NCBI RefSeq assembly: GCF_018991925.1
Contig: NW_024711714.1
Span: 1 to 64,000 of the forward strand
From: Homarus americanus
Lineage: Eukaryota; Arthropoda; Malacostraca; Decapoda; Nephropidae
Direction: 5' to 3'
DNA: 64,000 nucleotides
In this document: positions 14,101 to 29,975 of the stretch, in pieces
Layout: each line of letters starts with the position of its first letter
How positions within the stretch are numbered: position 1 is the stretch's first letter
Notes under the pieces: model-generated
Database searches by the model: none
The model's input: the letters and a program-made list of their open reading frames with translations, nothing else
What the model was told of the DNA's origin: nothing
Program-made: the position numbers and the translations under genes

Positions 14101-16930
14101 CACCTCCGACACTCCCAGGTACACTTTTTACACTCCCAGGTACACCTCCGACAATCACAGGTACACCTATGTCACTCCCAGGTACACCTCTGACACTCCC
14201 AGTTACACATCTGACACTCCTTGGTGCACCTCTGACATTTCAGGTACACCTCTGCCACTCCCAGGTACACGCCTGACCTCCCAGGTACACCTCTGACACT
14301 CCCAGGTACACCTCAGACACTCCCAGGTACCTCCTCACTCACCCAGGTACACCTCCGACACTCACCAAGTTCATCTCTGACACTCCCAGGTACACCTCTG
14401 ACACTCCCAGGTACACCTCTGACACTCCAGGTACACCTTTGGCCTCCCAGGTACTCACTGACATTCCGTGGTACACCTCTCACACCTCCCAGGTGCACCG
14501 CTGACTCTGCTAGGTACACCTCCGACACACCAGAACACCTCCGACCTCCCAGGTACAAATCTCACACTCCCAGGTACACCTCCGACACTCCGGGTACACC
14601 TCTGACCTCCAGGTACACCCGTGACACTCCCAGGTACACCTCTGACCTCCCAGGTACACCTTTGACATTCCCAGGTACTCCACTGACATTCCCTAGTACA
14701 CCTCTGACACTCAGAGTACATGCACTCCCAGATACACCTCTGACACTCTCAGGTACACCTCTGCTGCTCCCAGGTACACCTCCTGACACTTCCAGGTACT
14801 CCACTGACACTCCTGGTGCACCCCTAACACTCCCAGGTACACCTCTGACACTCCCAGGTACTCCCCAGACACTCCAGGTACACTTCTCGCACTCCTGGGT
14901 ACTCCTCTGTCACTCCTGATGCACTCGCTCCCAGGTCCTCTGCTGACACTCCCAGGTACACCGCTGACACTGACAGGTACACCTCACACCTACCAGGTAC
15001 ACCTGAGACACTGCAGGGTACACCTCAGACACTCCCAGGTACACCTCAGACACTCCCAGGTACACCATGGCCTCCCAGGTACACCTCTGACACTCCCAGG
15101 TACACCTCCGACACTCCCAGGTACACCTCCGACACTCCCAGGTACCTCCCGGCTCCCAGGTCACTTTACACTCCCGTGCACCTCCAGACAATCACAGGTA
15201 CCCTATGTCACTCCCAGGTACACCTCCCGACCTCCCAGGTACCTCCCAACACTCCCAGGTACCCAGCTCCCAGTTACCCTGACACTCCCAGGTATGCCTC
15301 TACTACTCCCAGTACTCCCCAGACACTCCCAGTTACACTTCTCGCACTCCTAGATACAACTCTGACACTCATAGGTACTCTCTGTCCTCCTGATACACCT
15401 CCTAACACTCCCAGGCCTCCCTTCAACCTCCCAGGTACATCCTGACACTCACCGGGCACACCTCCACACACTGCCAGGTACCTCAGACACTGCCATGTAC
15501 ACCTCAGACACTCCGTACCCTCAGACACTCCAGGTGCATCTCTCACACTCCCAAGTGCCTCTGATCTCCCAGGCACACCTCAGACCTCCCAGGTACACCA
15601 TGACACTCCCAGGTACACCTCTGATGCTCCAAGTACCTCCGACACTCACAGGTACACCTCCGACACTCCCAGGTACACCTCCGACCTCCCAGGTACTTTT
15701 ACCTCCCAGGTACACCTCCGACAATCACAGGTACCTCTGACACTCCAGGTACCCAAAACTCAGTTACACTTCTTACACTCAGGTACACCTCTACCTCCCG
15801 TGCACCTCTGACTCTCCCAGGTGCACCTCCGACACTCCAGGTACACCTCCGACACTCCCAGGTACACTTCTCACCTCCCAGGTACACCTCCGGCTCCCAG
15901 GTACACCCTGCCTCCCAGGTACCCTCTGACACTCCAAGGTACACCTCTGGACACTCCAGGTACACCTCTGACCTCCCAAGTACTCCTCTGACATTGCCTG
16001 GTACACCTCTGACACTCCCAGGTACACCTCTGACACTCCGGGTACACCCAGAAACTCCCAGTTACACTTCTTACACTCCCAGGTACACCTCTGACACTCC
16101 CAGGTGCACCTCTGACTCTCCCAGGTACACCTCCGACACTCAGGTACACCTCCGACACTCCCAGGTACCCTTCTCACACTCCCAGTGCCTCCGGCACTCC
16201 CAGGCACCTCTGACCTCCAGGTACACCTCGGCACTCCAGGTACACCTCTGGCCTCCCAGGTACACCTCTGACACTCCCGTACTCCTCTGACATTCCCTGG
16301 TACACCTCACACACCCAGGTGCACGTACCTCCCAGATACACCTCTGGCCTCCCAGGTACATATCTGGCACTCCCAGGTACACCTCTGATGCTGCCAGGTA
16401 CACCTCTGACAATCGAGGTACTCCTGTGACACTCCAGGTACACCTCTGACACTCCTGTGAACCTCTCACACTCCCAGGTACACCTCCGTATTCCCAAGTA
16501 CACCCAATATTCCCAGGTACACCTCTGATGCTGCCAGGTACACCTCCTGACAATCGCAGGTACTCCTGTGACACTCCCAGGTACACCTCTGACACTCCTT
16601 GGTAGACCTCTCACACTCCCAGGTACACCTCCGATATTCCCAAGTACACCCCAATATTCCCAGGTGCACGTTCAGCCTCCCAATACACCTCTGACCTCCC
16701 AGTTACACCTCCGACACTCCCAGTTATACTACTGACATTCCCACGTGCACCTCAACTCCCAGGAACACCTCTGATACTCCCAGGTACTCCTCAGCACTCC
16801 CAAGTACTCCACTGATATTCTGATACACCTCTGACACTCCTAGGTACGTCTGACACTCCCAGATACATCTGACCTCCCAGGTTCATCTCTGACCTCCCAG
16901 ATACACATCTGGCCTCCCAGGTACATCTCC

Positions 16931-17245
16931 TTGCTCCCAGGTACACCTCTGACACTCCCAGGTACACCTCCGACACTCCCAGGTACACTTCTCACACTCC
17001 CAGGTACACCTCCGACACTCCCAGGTACTCCACTGACATTTCCAGGAACACCGCTGACACTTCCAGGTACACCTCTGACACTCGCAGGTACATCTTTGAC
17101 ACTCCCAGGTACTCCACTGACATTTCCTGGTACACCTCTGACACACCCAGGTACACCGCTCACACTGCCAGGTACACCTCCGACACTCCCAGGTACCCTT
17201 CTCACCTCCCAGGTACACCTCGGACATTCCCAGGTACACCTCTGA
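16931..17245. repeat. Clean run of 21-bp units
   Basis: About fifteen consecutive units keep the 21-bp length with substitutions only, so one plus-strand frame stays open throughout with the seven-residue period LPGTPLT. It is useful for defining the consensus and as a control against the deletion-rich neighbours. The variants ACCGCTGACACTTCCAGG, CTCGCAGGTACATCTTTGAC and TGACACACCCAGGTACACCG occur here in the same order as in other higher-order copies. Confidence 0.8.
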
Positions 17246-20200
17246 CCTCCCAGGTACCCCTGACACTCCAAGGTACCTCTGACACACAGGTACACATTCA
17301 GACACTCCCAAGTACTCACTGACATTCCTGGTACAACTCTGAACTCCAGGTACCGTCCGGCCTCCCAGATACACTCTGGCCTCCCAGTACATCTCTGGCC
17401 TCCCAGGTTCACCTCAGACACTCCCAGGCACACCTTGCCTCCCAGGTACCTCCTGACCTCCCAGGTACACCTCTGACACTCCCAGGTACACCTCTGGCCT
17501 CCCAGGTGCTCACTGACCTCCCTGGTACACCCTGAAACTCCCAGGTACACCTCCGACACTCTCAGGTACCTCGACACTCCTGATACACCTCTGAGCATCC
17601 AGAATGCCACCTTGGCCTCCCAGGTACTCCACTGACACTCCCTGGTACACCTGACACTCCAGGTACATCTGCACTCCCAGGTACCACCAGACACTCCCAG
17701 GTACAATTATCACATTCCCAGGTACACCTCGCTTGCTCCCAGGTACTCCTCTGTCACTCCCTGATACCTCTGACACTCCCAGGTACACCTCTGACACTCC
17801 CAGGTACTCACACAGCCTCCCTGGTACACCCCTGACACTTCAGGTAGACCTCTGACACTCGCAGGTACACCTTGACACTCCCAGGTATCACTGACATTTC
17901 CTGGAACACCATGACACTTCCAGTACCTCTGACACTCACAGGTACATCTTTGACACTCCCAGGTACTCACTGACATTTCTGGTACACCTCTGACCTCCCA
18001 GGTACACCGCTGACACTGCCAGTGCACACTCCACACTCCCAGGTACACCTCCGACACTCCCAGGTACACTTCTCACACTCCCAGGTACCTCAGACACTCC
18101 CAGGTTCACCTCTGACACTCCCAGGTACCTCTCACACATAGTACCTCTGACCTCCCAGGTACTCACTGACCTCCTGGTACTCCACCTGGCACTCCTGGTA
18201 CAACCTCCCAGGTACACCTCCAGACACTCCGGGTTACCTCTGACACCCAGGTACACCTCGAACACGCCCAAGTGCTCACTCACATTCCCTGCTATCTCTG
18301 ACACTCCCAGGTACCGTCCGACACTCCCAGATACACATCTTGCTCCCAGGTACATCTCTGACACTCCCAGGTACACCTCTGACACTCGCCAGGTACACCT
18401 TTGACACCCAGGTGCTCACTGACATTTCCTGGTCTCTGACACCCAGGTACCATCACACTGCAGGTACACCTCCGACACTCCAGGTGCACCTCCGACGCTC
18501 CGGTGCCACTTCTCACACCGCAGGTACACCTCAGACACTCCCAGGCACACCCTCTGACCTCCCCGGTTCTCCTATCAACCTCCAAGTTACCCCTGCACCC
18601 ATGTACACATTCAGACACTCCCAAGTACTCCACTGACATTCCCTGTTGCTCTGCCTCCAGGTACGTCCGGCCTCCCAGAATCTTTGCCTCCCAGGTACAT
18701 CTCTGGCCTCCCAGGTACACCTCAGACACTCCCAGGCACACCCTGACCTCCCAGGTACACCGCTTACACTGCTAGGTACACCTCTGACCTCCATGTGCAC
18801 CTCCGACTCTCAGGTACATCCCTGACACTCCCAGGTACTCCACTGACTCCTGGTACACCCCTGACCTCCCAGGTACACCTCTGACACTCCCAGGTACACC
18901 TCTGATATTCCCAGGTACACCTCTGACCTCCCAAGTCCGCCTCCGACACTCCCAGGTGCTCACCTGACATTCCCTGGTACACCTCTGACACTCCCTGGTA
19001 CTAGGTCGGCATGAATACCTCTGGCACTCACTGTGCACCTCTGACACTCCCAGGTACACCTCTGACACTCCAAGGTACTCCTGACACTCCTGGTACACCT
19101 GGCCTCCCAGGTACACCTCTGGCACTCCCAGGTACACCACTGGCCACTGGTGCCTTCTCAAACTCCCAGGTACACATCTGACCTCCCAGGTACTCCTGTT
19201 GACTCCTGATACACCTCAAACCTCCCAGGTACCATGACACTCATGTGCACCTCTGACACTCCCAGGTACACATCTGACCCTCCCAGGTACACCTCAGACA
19301 CTCCCAGGCACTCCACTGACACTCCCTTGTGCACCCCAGACACTCCCAGGTACACCTCTGACTCCCAGGTACCCAGACACTCCCAGGTGGCTTCTCACAC
19401 TCCCAAGTACCTCCCGACACTCCCAGGTGCACCTCTTACACTCCCAGGTTGCCTCTGACACTTCCAGGTACACCTCTGACACTCGCAGGTACACCTTTGA
19501 CACTCCCTGGTACTCCACTGACATTACCTGGTACACCTCTGACACTCCCAGGTACACCTCCGACACTCCCAGGTACACCTCTGACACTCCCAGTGCCTCT
19601 GAGCTCCAAGGTACACCTCCGAACACTCCATGCACCTCTGACCTCCCAGTGCTCACTGACATTCCTGGTACACCTCTGACACTCCCAGATACCGTCCGGC
19701 ACTCCCAGATACACCTCTGACACTCCTAGGTACATCTCTGAACTCCTAGGTACACCTCTGACACTACCAGGTACACCTCTGACACTCCCAGGTACACCTC
19801 TGACCTCCCAGGTACCTCCCCAACACTCCCAGGTGCACTCCACCAGCTCCCTGGTGCCCCCTGACCTCCCAGGTACCTCTCCACACTCCCAAGTACCGTC
19901 CGACTCTCCCAGGTACACCTCTGACACTCCCAGGTACACCTCTGACACTTCCAGGTACACCTCCGACACTCGCAGGTACACCTTTGACACTCCCAGGTAC
20001 TCACTAACATTTACTGGTACACTCTGACACTCCCAGGTACACCGCCTGACACTGCTAGGTACACCTCCGGCACTCCCAGGTACCTCCGGCCTCCCAGGTA
20101 CACTTCTCCCTCCCAGGTACTCCTCCAGACACTCCCAGGTTCACCTCTGACCTCCCAGGTACCTCTGACACTCCAGGTGAACCTCTTACACCAGGTACCC

Positions 20201-23200
20201 TCAGACACTCCCAAGTGCTCACCAGCATTCCTTGGTACACCTCTGACACTCCCAGGTACACGTCCGACACTCCCAGATACCTCTCTGACACTCCCAGGTA
20301 CATCTCTGACACTCCCAAGTACACCTCTGACACTCATGGTACACCTTTGACCTCCCAGGTACTCCTGACATTTCTGGTACACCTCTGACACACAGGTACC
20401 CCCTTTACTTTCACTGGGTACACCTCTGACACTCAGGTACATCTCTCTGACCTCCCAGGTACACCTCCTGGCCTCCCAGGTACTCACCAGGCACTCCACC
20501 TTTTCAACCTCCCAGTGCACCTCGCTTCTCCTCCCAGTTACACCTCGACACTCCCTGATACCTCCTCAGCCTCCCCAAGTACACCTTTGACACTCCCAGG
20601 TACTCCAGCCAGCACTCCCTGGTACACCCCTGACCTCCCAGGTACATCTCTGACACTCCCAGGTACACCGCAGACACTCCCAGTACAATTCTCACATTCC
20701 CAGGTACACCTCTGACCTCCCAGGTACTCCTCTGTCCTCCCTGATACACCTCTGACCTCCCAGGTACACCTCTGGCTCCCAGGTACTCCACTGACACTCC
20801 CTGGTACACCCCTGACACTTCAGGTGAACCTCTGACACTCTTGGGTACACCTTGACACTCCCAGGTATTCACTGACATTTCTGGTACCTTCCGACACTTC
20901 AGGTACACCTCCTGACACTCGCAGGTACAGCCTCCCAGGTACTCCCCAGCATTTCCTGGTACACCTCTGACCTCCCAGTACACCGCAGCACTGCCAGGTA
21001 CACCTCCGGCCTCCCAGGTACACCTCCGACACTCCCAGGTACACTTCTCACACTCCCAGGTACACCTCCAGACACTCCCAGGTTCACCCCAGCACTCCCA
21101 GGTACACCCCAACAGTCCCAGGTACACCTCCTGACCTCCCAGGTACTCCCCCAGCCTCCCTGGTACTCCCTGACACTCCCTGGTACACCCCTGGCCTCCC
21201 AGGTACACCTCAGACACTCCCGTTTACCTCTGACACCAGGTACACCTCAGACACGCCCGTGCTCCTCTGACATTCCCTGGTACACCTCTGACACTCCCAG
21301 GTACACGTCCGACACTCCCAGATACACCTCCTGACCTCCGTTGTCTCTGGCCTCCCAGGTACACTTCTGACACTTGCAGGTACACCTTTGACCTCCTAGG
21401 TACTCCACTGACATTTCCTGGTACACCTCTGACACAGGTACACCGCTCACCTGCCAGGTGCACCTCCGACACTCCCAGGTACCTCCGACGCTCCCAGGTA
21501 CTTCTCACCTCCCAGGTACCTCCCAGACACTCCCAGGCACCTCCCCAACCTCCCAGGTCTCCTATGACACTCCAAGGTACACCTCTGTAGTACACATTCA
21601 GACACTCCCAAGTATCCTGTGTTCCTGGTACACTCTGCCTCCCAGGTACACGTCCGACACTCCAGAATACCTCCTGGCACTCCCAGGTACATCTGTGACA
21701 CTCCCAGGTTCACCTCAGACACTCCCAGGCACACTGCCTCCCAGGTACCTCTGACCTCCAGTACACCTCTGACCTCCCAGGTACACCTCTGACACTCCCA
21801 GGTACTCCACTGACACTCCCTGGTACACCCCTGACCTCCCAGTGCACCTCGACACTCTCAGGTACCTCGGCCTCCCTGATCACCTCTGAGCCTCCCAAGT
21901 ACACCTTTGGCCTCCCAGGTACTCCACTGACCTCCCTGGTACACCCCTGACCTCCCAGGTACATCTCTGACACTCCCAGGTACACCACAGACACTCCCAG
22001 GTAGTGTCACATTCCCAGGTACACCTCTGACACTCCCAGGTACTCTCTGTCCTCCCTGATACCTCCTGACCTCCCAGGTACACCTCTGACCTCCCAGGTA
22101 CTCACTGACACTCCCTGGTACCCCTGACACTTCCAGGTAGACCTCTGACACTCGCAGGTACACCTTGACACTCAAGTACTCACTGACATTTCTGGTACAC
22201 CGCCCGGCCACTTCCGGTGCCTCTGTGACAGGTACACCTCCGGCCTCCCAGGGACACTTCTCCTCCCAGGTACACCTCCGGACACTCCCAGGTTCACCCC
22301 TGACACCTCCCAGGTACACCTCTGACACTCCCAGGTACACCTCCCTGACACTCCCAGGTACTCCACTGACACTCCCTGGTACTCCACTGACACTCCCTAA
22401 TTTTTTAACTCCCAGGTACACCTCCAGACACTCCCAGGTTCACCTCTGACACACCCAGAGTACACCTCAGACACGCCGTGCTCCACTGACATTCCTGGTA
22501 CACCTCTGACACTCCCAGGTACCGTCCGACACTCCCAGATACACCTCCACTCCCAGGTACATCTCTGACACTCCCAGGTACACCTCTGACACTCACTGGT
22601 ACATTTGAACCTCCCAGGTACTCCATTGACATTTCCTGGTACACCTCTGACACACCCAGGTACACCTTCGACCTCCCAGGTACTCCACCGGCACTCCTGG
22701 TGCACCCCTGTCACTCCCAGGTACACCTCCGACCTCAGTTACACCTCGACACTCCTGATGCACCTCTGGCCTCCCAAGTGCCTTGACCTCCCAGGTACTC
22801 AATGACACTCCCTGGTACACCCCTGGCCTCCCAGGTACATCTCTGACACTCCCAGGTACACCACCAGACACTCCCAGGTACAATTCTCACATTCCCAGGT
22901 ACACCTCCCAGCACTCCCAGGTACTCTCTGTCCTCCTGATACACCTCTGACACTCCCAGGTACACCTCTGGTACCCCCACACTTCAGGTAGACCTCTGAC
23001 ACTCGCAGGTACACCATTGACCTCCCAGGTACTCCACTGACATTCCCTGGTACAACTCTGACCTCCAGGTACACGTCCGACCTCCCAGATACACCTCTGA
23101 CCTCCCAGGTACATCTCCTGACACTCCCAGGTTCTCAGACACTCCCAGGCACACCTTGGCCTCCCAGGTACACCTCCCCAGCCTCCCAGGTACACCTCTG

Positions 23201-25336
23201 ACCTCCCAGGTACACCTCTGACCTCCCAGGTACTCCACTGACACTCCTGGTACACCCCTGACACACCCAGGTACATCTCTGACACTCCCAGGTACACCTG
23301 AACCTCCCAGGTACAATTATCACATTCCCAGGTACACCTCTGGCCTCCCAGGAGTCCTCTGTCACTCCTGATACACCTCTGGCCTCCCAGGTACCTCGAC
23401 ACTCCCAGGTACTCCTGACACTCCCTGGTACACCCCTCTGTTCTCGGACACCGCCCAACACTTCCAGGTACACCTCTGACCTCACAGGTACATCTTGACA
23501 CTCCCAGGTACTCACTGACATTTCTGGTACACCTCTGACACTCCCAGGTACACCGTGACACTGCCAGGTACACCTCCGGCCTCCCAGGTACACCTCCGAC
23601 CTCCCAGGTACCTTCTCACACTCCCAGGTACCTCAGACACTCCCAGGTTCACCTCTGGCTACTCCCAGTACACCTCTGACCTCCAAGTACTCCCACACGT
23701 CGTACTCCACTGACACTCCTGGTACTCCCCCAACACTCCCTGGTACACCCTGACAATCCCAGGTACACCTCAGACACTCCCAGTTCACCTCTGACACCAA
23801 GTACACCTCAGACACGCCCAAGTGCTCACTCAGCATTCCTGGTATACCTCTGACACTCCCAGGTACCGTCCGGCACTCCCAGATACACCTCTGACCTCCC
23901 AGGTACATCTCTGACCTCCCAGGTACACCTCCTGACACTCACCAGGTACACCTTTGACCTCCCAGGTACTCACTGACATTTCCTGGTACACCTCTGACAC
24001 ACCCAGGTACACCGCTCACACTGCCAGGTACACCTCCGACACTCCCAGGTACACCTCCGACGCTCCCAGTACCTTCTCACACTCCCAGGTACACCTCAGA
24101 CACTCCCAGGCCACACATCCTGACCTCCCAGGTCCTCCTATGACCTCCAAGGTTACACCCTGACACACCCAGGTACACATTCAGACACTCCCAAGTACTC
24201 CACTGACATTCCCTGGTACTCTGACACCTCCAGGTACGTCCGGCACTCCCAGATACCTGACACTCCCATGTACATCCTGAGCACTCCCAGGTACACCTCA
24301 GACACTCCCAGGCACACCCCTGACACTCCCAGGTACACCGCTCACACTGCCAGGTCACCTCTGACACTCCATGTACACCTCCGACACTCCCATGTGCATC
24401 CCTGACACTCCCAGGTACTCCACTGACACTCCCTGGTACACCCCTGACCTCCCAGGTACACCTCTGCCTCCCAGGTACCTCGTCTCCCAGGTACACCTCT
24501 GACACTCCCAAGTCCGCCTCCGGCACTCCCAGGTACTCCACTGACATTCCCTGGTACACCTCTGACACTCCCTGGTACAAGTCCGACCTCCCAGATACAC
24601 CTCTGGCACTTGCAGGTACACCTCTGAGCACTCCCAGGTACACCTCTGACACTCCAGGTGCTCACTGACACTCCCTGGTGCACCCCTGGCACTCCCAGGT
24701 ACACCTCTGACACTCCCAGGTACCGCAGCCACTCCCAGGTACACTTTTCAAACTCCCAGGTACACATCTGACACTCCCAGGTGCTCTCTGTGACTCCCTG
24801 ATACACCTCTAAGACTCCCAGGTACAGCTTGACACTCTGGGTACCTCTGACACTCCCAGGTACACCTCTGACACTCCCAGGTACACCTCAGACACTCTAG
24901 GCACTCACTGACACTCCTTGTGCACCCCCAGACACTCCCAGGTACACCTCTGACACTCCCAGGTACCCCCAGACACTCCCAGGTAAACTTCTCACCTCCC
25001 AGTACACCTCCGGCACTCCCAGGTACACCCTCTGACACTCCCAGGTACCTCTGACACTTCAGGTACCTCTGACACTCGCAGGTACACCTTTGACACTCCT
25101 GGTACTCCACTGACATTACCTGGTACACCTCTGGCCTCCCAGGTACACCTCCGACACTCCCAGGTACACCTCTGACCTCCCAGGTACACCTCTGACACTC
25201 CAAGGTACCTCTGGCACTCCCATGCCTCTGACCTCCCAAGTACTCACTGCATTCCTGGTACACCTCTGACCTCCCAGGTACTCCACTGACCTCCTGGTAC
25301 ACCCCTGGCACTCCCAGGCCTTCTCCCTCCCAAGTA

Positions 25337-26072
25337 CACGTCCGACACTCCCAGACACCTCTGACCTCCCAGGTACACCTCTGACACTTCCAGGTACACC
25401 TCTGACACTCAGGTACACCTTTGACACTCCCAGGTGCTCACTAACATTTACTGGTACACCTCTGACCTCCCAGGTACACCTGACCTGCTGGGTACACCTC
25501 CGACACTCCCAGGTCACCTCCGACACTCCCAGGTACCTTCTCACCTCCCAGTTACACCTCAGACACTCCCAGGTTACCTCTGAACCTCCCAGGTACCTCT
25601 CTGACACTCCAAGGTAGAGCCTCTAACACACCCAGGTACACCTCAGACACTCCCAATACTCACTGACATTCCTTGGTACACCTCTGACCTCCCGGGTACG
25701 TCCGCACTCCCAGATACACCTCTGACACTCCCAGGTATCTCTGACACTCCCAGGTACACCTCTGACACTCGCAGGTACACCTTTGACACTCCCAGGTACT
25801 CCACTGACATTTCCTGGTACACCTCTGACACACCCAGGTACACCGCTCACACTGCCAGGTACACCTCCGACACTCCCAGGTACACCTCCGACGCTCCCAG
25901 GTACACTTCTCACACTCCCAGGTACACCTCGGACACTCCCAGGTACACCTCTGACACTCCCAGGTACCCCTATGACACTCCAAGGTACACCTCTGACACA
26001 CCCAGGTACACATTCAGACACTCCCAAGTACTCCACTGACATTCCCTGGTACAACTCTGACACTCCAGGTAC
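25337..26072. repeat. Two consecutive higher-order copies (~361 and ~374 bp)
   Basis: The variant ACGTCCG followed by CAGAYAC occurs at 25337, 25698 and 26072. The intervals share an ordered set of variants: CAGGTACACCTCTGACACT then CAGGTACACCTTTGAC, TGACATTTCCTGG or TAACATTTACTGG, and TTCTCACACTCCCAGG. The second copy is the cleaner one. It includes TGACACACCCAGGTACACCG and ACCTCCGACGCTCCCAGG, which recur almost verbatim near 24.0-24.1 kb and 30.1-30.2 kb. Confidence 0.7.
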
Positions 26073-29000
26073 ACGTCCGGCACTCCCAGATACACCTCTG
26101 ACCTCCCAGGTATCTCTGACACTCCCAGTTCACCTCAGACACTCCCAGGCACACCGCTGACACTCCCAGGTACACCTCTGACCTCCCAGGTACACCTCCT
26201 AGCACTCCCAGGTACACCTCTGACCTCCCAGGTACTCCCCCACCTCCTGGTACACCCCTGACCTCCCAGGTACACCTCCGACACTCTCAGGTACACCTCG
26301 ACACTCCTCATACACCTCCTGACACTCCCAGTGACACCTTTGACACTCCCAGGTACTCACTGACACCTCCTGGTACCCCTGACCTCCCAGGTACATCTCT
26401 GACCTCCCAGGTACACCCTGAACCTCCCAGGTACTCCACTGACATTTCCTGGTACACCTCTGACACACCCAGGTACCCCGATGACACTGCTAGGTACACC
26501 TCTGACGCTCAGGGTACATCTCTGACCTCCCAGGTACCTCTGACACTCCCAGGTACACCTCCGACACTCCCAGGTACACTTCTCTCACGCTCCCAGGTAC
26601 ACCTCCGACCTCCCAGGTACCTCTGACACTCCCAGGTACCTCTGACACTCCAAGGTACACCTCTGGCCTCCCAGGTGCACCTCTGACACTCCTAAGTACT
26701 CACTGACATTTCATGGTACCTCTGACACTCCCAGGTACACGTCCGCTTACTCCCAGATACACCTCTGACCTCCCAGGTACATCTCTGAGCACTCCCAGGT
26801 ACACCTCTGACACTGCCAGGTACACCTCTGACAATCCCAGGTACTCTGACCTCCCAGATACACCACAGGCCTCCCAGGTACACCTCCAGACACTCCAGGT
26901 ACACCTCCGATATTCCCAGGTACACCTCCGATATTCCCAGGTACACCTCTGATATCCCAGGTACACCTTTGAGACTCCCAGGTACTCCTGACTCCTGGTA
27001 CACCTCTGCCTCGCAGGTGACTCCTCTGACACTCCTGGTTCACCTCTGGGAGACTCCCAGGTACACCTTTGACACTCCTGGAACACCTCCAATATTCCCA
27101 GGTACACCTCCGATATTCCCATGTCACACTTCCGATACCCCAGGTACACCTTTGAGACTCCCAGGTACTTACCTGATCCTGGTATACCCCAGACATTCCC
27201 AGGTACCTCTGGCTCTCCCAGGTACACCTCTGATACTCCCAGGTACCTCTGGCACTCCCAGGTCACCTCTGAGCCTCCCAGGTACACCTCTGACACTCCT
27301 AGGTATTCCTCTGACCTCCCAGTACACCTCTGACACTCCATGTACCGTCTGACACTCCTGGTACACCTCAGACACTTCTGGGTACACCTCTGACACTCGT
27401 GGGTACACCTCTCACACTCCCAGGCACTCCTGTGACACTCCTGGTACTTTTCTGACACTCCCAGGTACACCAAAGACACTCCTAGGTACACCTCAGACAC
27501 TCCCAGGTACACCGCTGACACTGCTAGGTGCACCTCTGACACTCCCAAGTGCACCTCGACCTCCCATGTGCACTTCTCACCTCCCAGGTACCTCACTGAC
27601 CTCCCAGGTGCTCCTCTGTCACTCCCTGATACACCTCTAACACCAGGTACACCATGACACTCCCAGGTACACCTCTGACCTCCCAGGTACACCTCTGACA
27701 CTCCCAGGTACCTCTGGCCTCCCAGGTACTCACTGACCTCCTGGTACACCCCTGACACTCGGTACACCTCCGACACTCTCAGGTACCTCGACACTCCTGG
27801 TACCTCTGACGCTCCCAAGTACACCTCTGACCTCCAGGTACTCACTGACACTCCCTGGTACCGCCTGTGCCTCCCAGGTACATCTCTTGACACTCCCAGG
27901 TACACCACAGAACCTCCCAGGTACAATTCTCACATTCCCGGTACACCTCTGACCTCCCAGGTACTCCTCTGTCACTCCTGATACACCTCCCACCTCCCAG
28001 GAACACCTCTGACACTCCAGGTACTCCTCTGACACTCCTGGTTCACCTGAACTCCCAGGTACACCTTTGACACTCCCTGGAACACCTCCGATATTCCCAG
28101 GTACCTCCGTTATTCATGTACACTTCCGATACCCCAGGTACACCTTTGAGACTCCCACTTCACTGACACTCCCTGGTACACCTCTGATACCCCAGGTACA
28201 CCTCTGACATCCCAGGTCACCTCTGACACTCCCAGGTACCTCTGACACTCCTAGGTATTCCTCTGACCTCCCAGTACACCTCTGACACTCACCAGGTACA
28301 CGTCTGACACTCCCTGGTACACCTCAGACACTTCTAGGCACCTCTACACTCGTGGTGCCTCTCACTCCCAGGTACTCCTGTGACCTCCCTGGTACTTTCT
28401 GACCTCCCAGTACACCGGCACTCCCAGGTGCACCTCAGACACTCCCAGGTACACCGCTGACACTGCTAGGTACCTCTGACCCTCCCGTGCCTCCCCAGCA
28501 CTCCCATGTACACTTCTCACCTCCCAGGTACACCTCTGACACTCCCAGGTCTCCTCTGTCCTCCCTGATACACCTCCACCCAGGTACACCGCTGACACTC
28601 CCAGGTACACCTCTGACACTCCCAGGTACACCTCTACCTCCCAGGTACACCTCTGACCTCCCAGGTACTCACTGACACTCCCTGGTACACCCCTGACTCT
28701 CCAGTACACCTCCGACACTCTCAGGTACCTCGACCTCCCTGGTACACCTCTGACGCTCCCAAGTACACTCTGACACTCCCAGGTACTCTGACACTCCCTG
28801 GTACACCCCTGACATCCCAGGTACATCTGGCCTCCCAGGTACACCTCTGACACTCCTAGGTATTCTCTGACACTCCCCGGTACACCTCTGACACTCGCAG
28901 GTACACGTCTGACACTCCTGGTACACCTCAGACACTTCTAGGTACACCTCTGACACTCGTGAGTACACCTCTCACACACTCCCAGGTACTCCTGTGACAC

Positions 29001-29975
29001 TCCCTGGCACTTTTCTGACACTCCCAGCGCAAAAGACACTCCCAGGTACACCTCCAGACACTCCCAGGTACACCGCTGACACTGCTAGGTACACCTCTGA
29101 CACTCCCAAGTACACCTCTGACACCCCATGTACACTTCTCACACTCCCAGTACACCTCTGACCTCCCAGGTGCTCCTCTGTCACTCCCTGATACACCTCT
29201 AACACACCCAGGTACCGCTGACACTCAGGTACACCTCTGACACTCCCAGGTACACCTCTGACACTCCCAGGTACACCTCTGACACTCCCAGGTACTCCAC
29301 TGACCTCCTGGTACACCCCTGACACTCCCAGGTACACCTCCGACACTCTCAGGTACACCTCGACACTCCTGGTACACCTCTGACGCTCCCAAGTCACCTC
29401 TGACACTCCCAGTGCTCACCCAACCCCTCCCTGGTACACCCTGCTCCAGGTACATCTCTGTCCTCCCAGGTACACCAGAACCTCCCAGGTACAATTCTCA
29501 CATTCCCAGGTACCCTCTGACACTCCAGGTACTCCACTGACATTTCCTGTACACAGCCCCAGCCTTCTAGGTACACCTCTGACACTCGCAGGTACCTTTG
29601 ACCTCCCAGGTACTCACTGACATTCCTGGTACACCTCTGACCTCCCAGGTACACCGCTGACACTGCCAGGTACACCTCCGACACTCAAGGTACACCTCCG
29701 ACACTCCCAGGTACACTTCTCACCTCCCAGGTACACCTCCAGACACTCCCAGGTTCACCTCTGACCTCCCAGGTACACCCTGACACTCCCAGGTACCTCT
29801 GACCTCCCGGTACTCACTGACACTCCCTGGTACTCACCCCAACACTCCTGGTACACCCCAACAAGCAGGTACACCTCAGACACTCCCAGGTTCACCTCTG
29901 ACACACCCAGGTACACCTCAGACACCCCAAGTACTCCACTAACATTCCTGGTACACCTCTGACCACTCCCAGGTA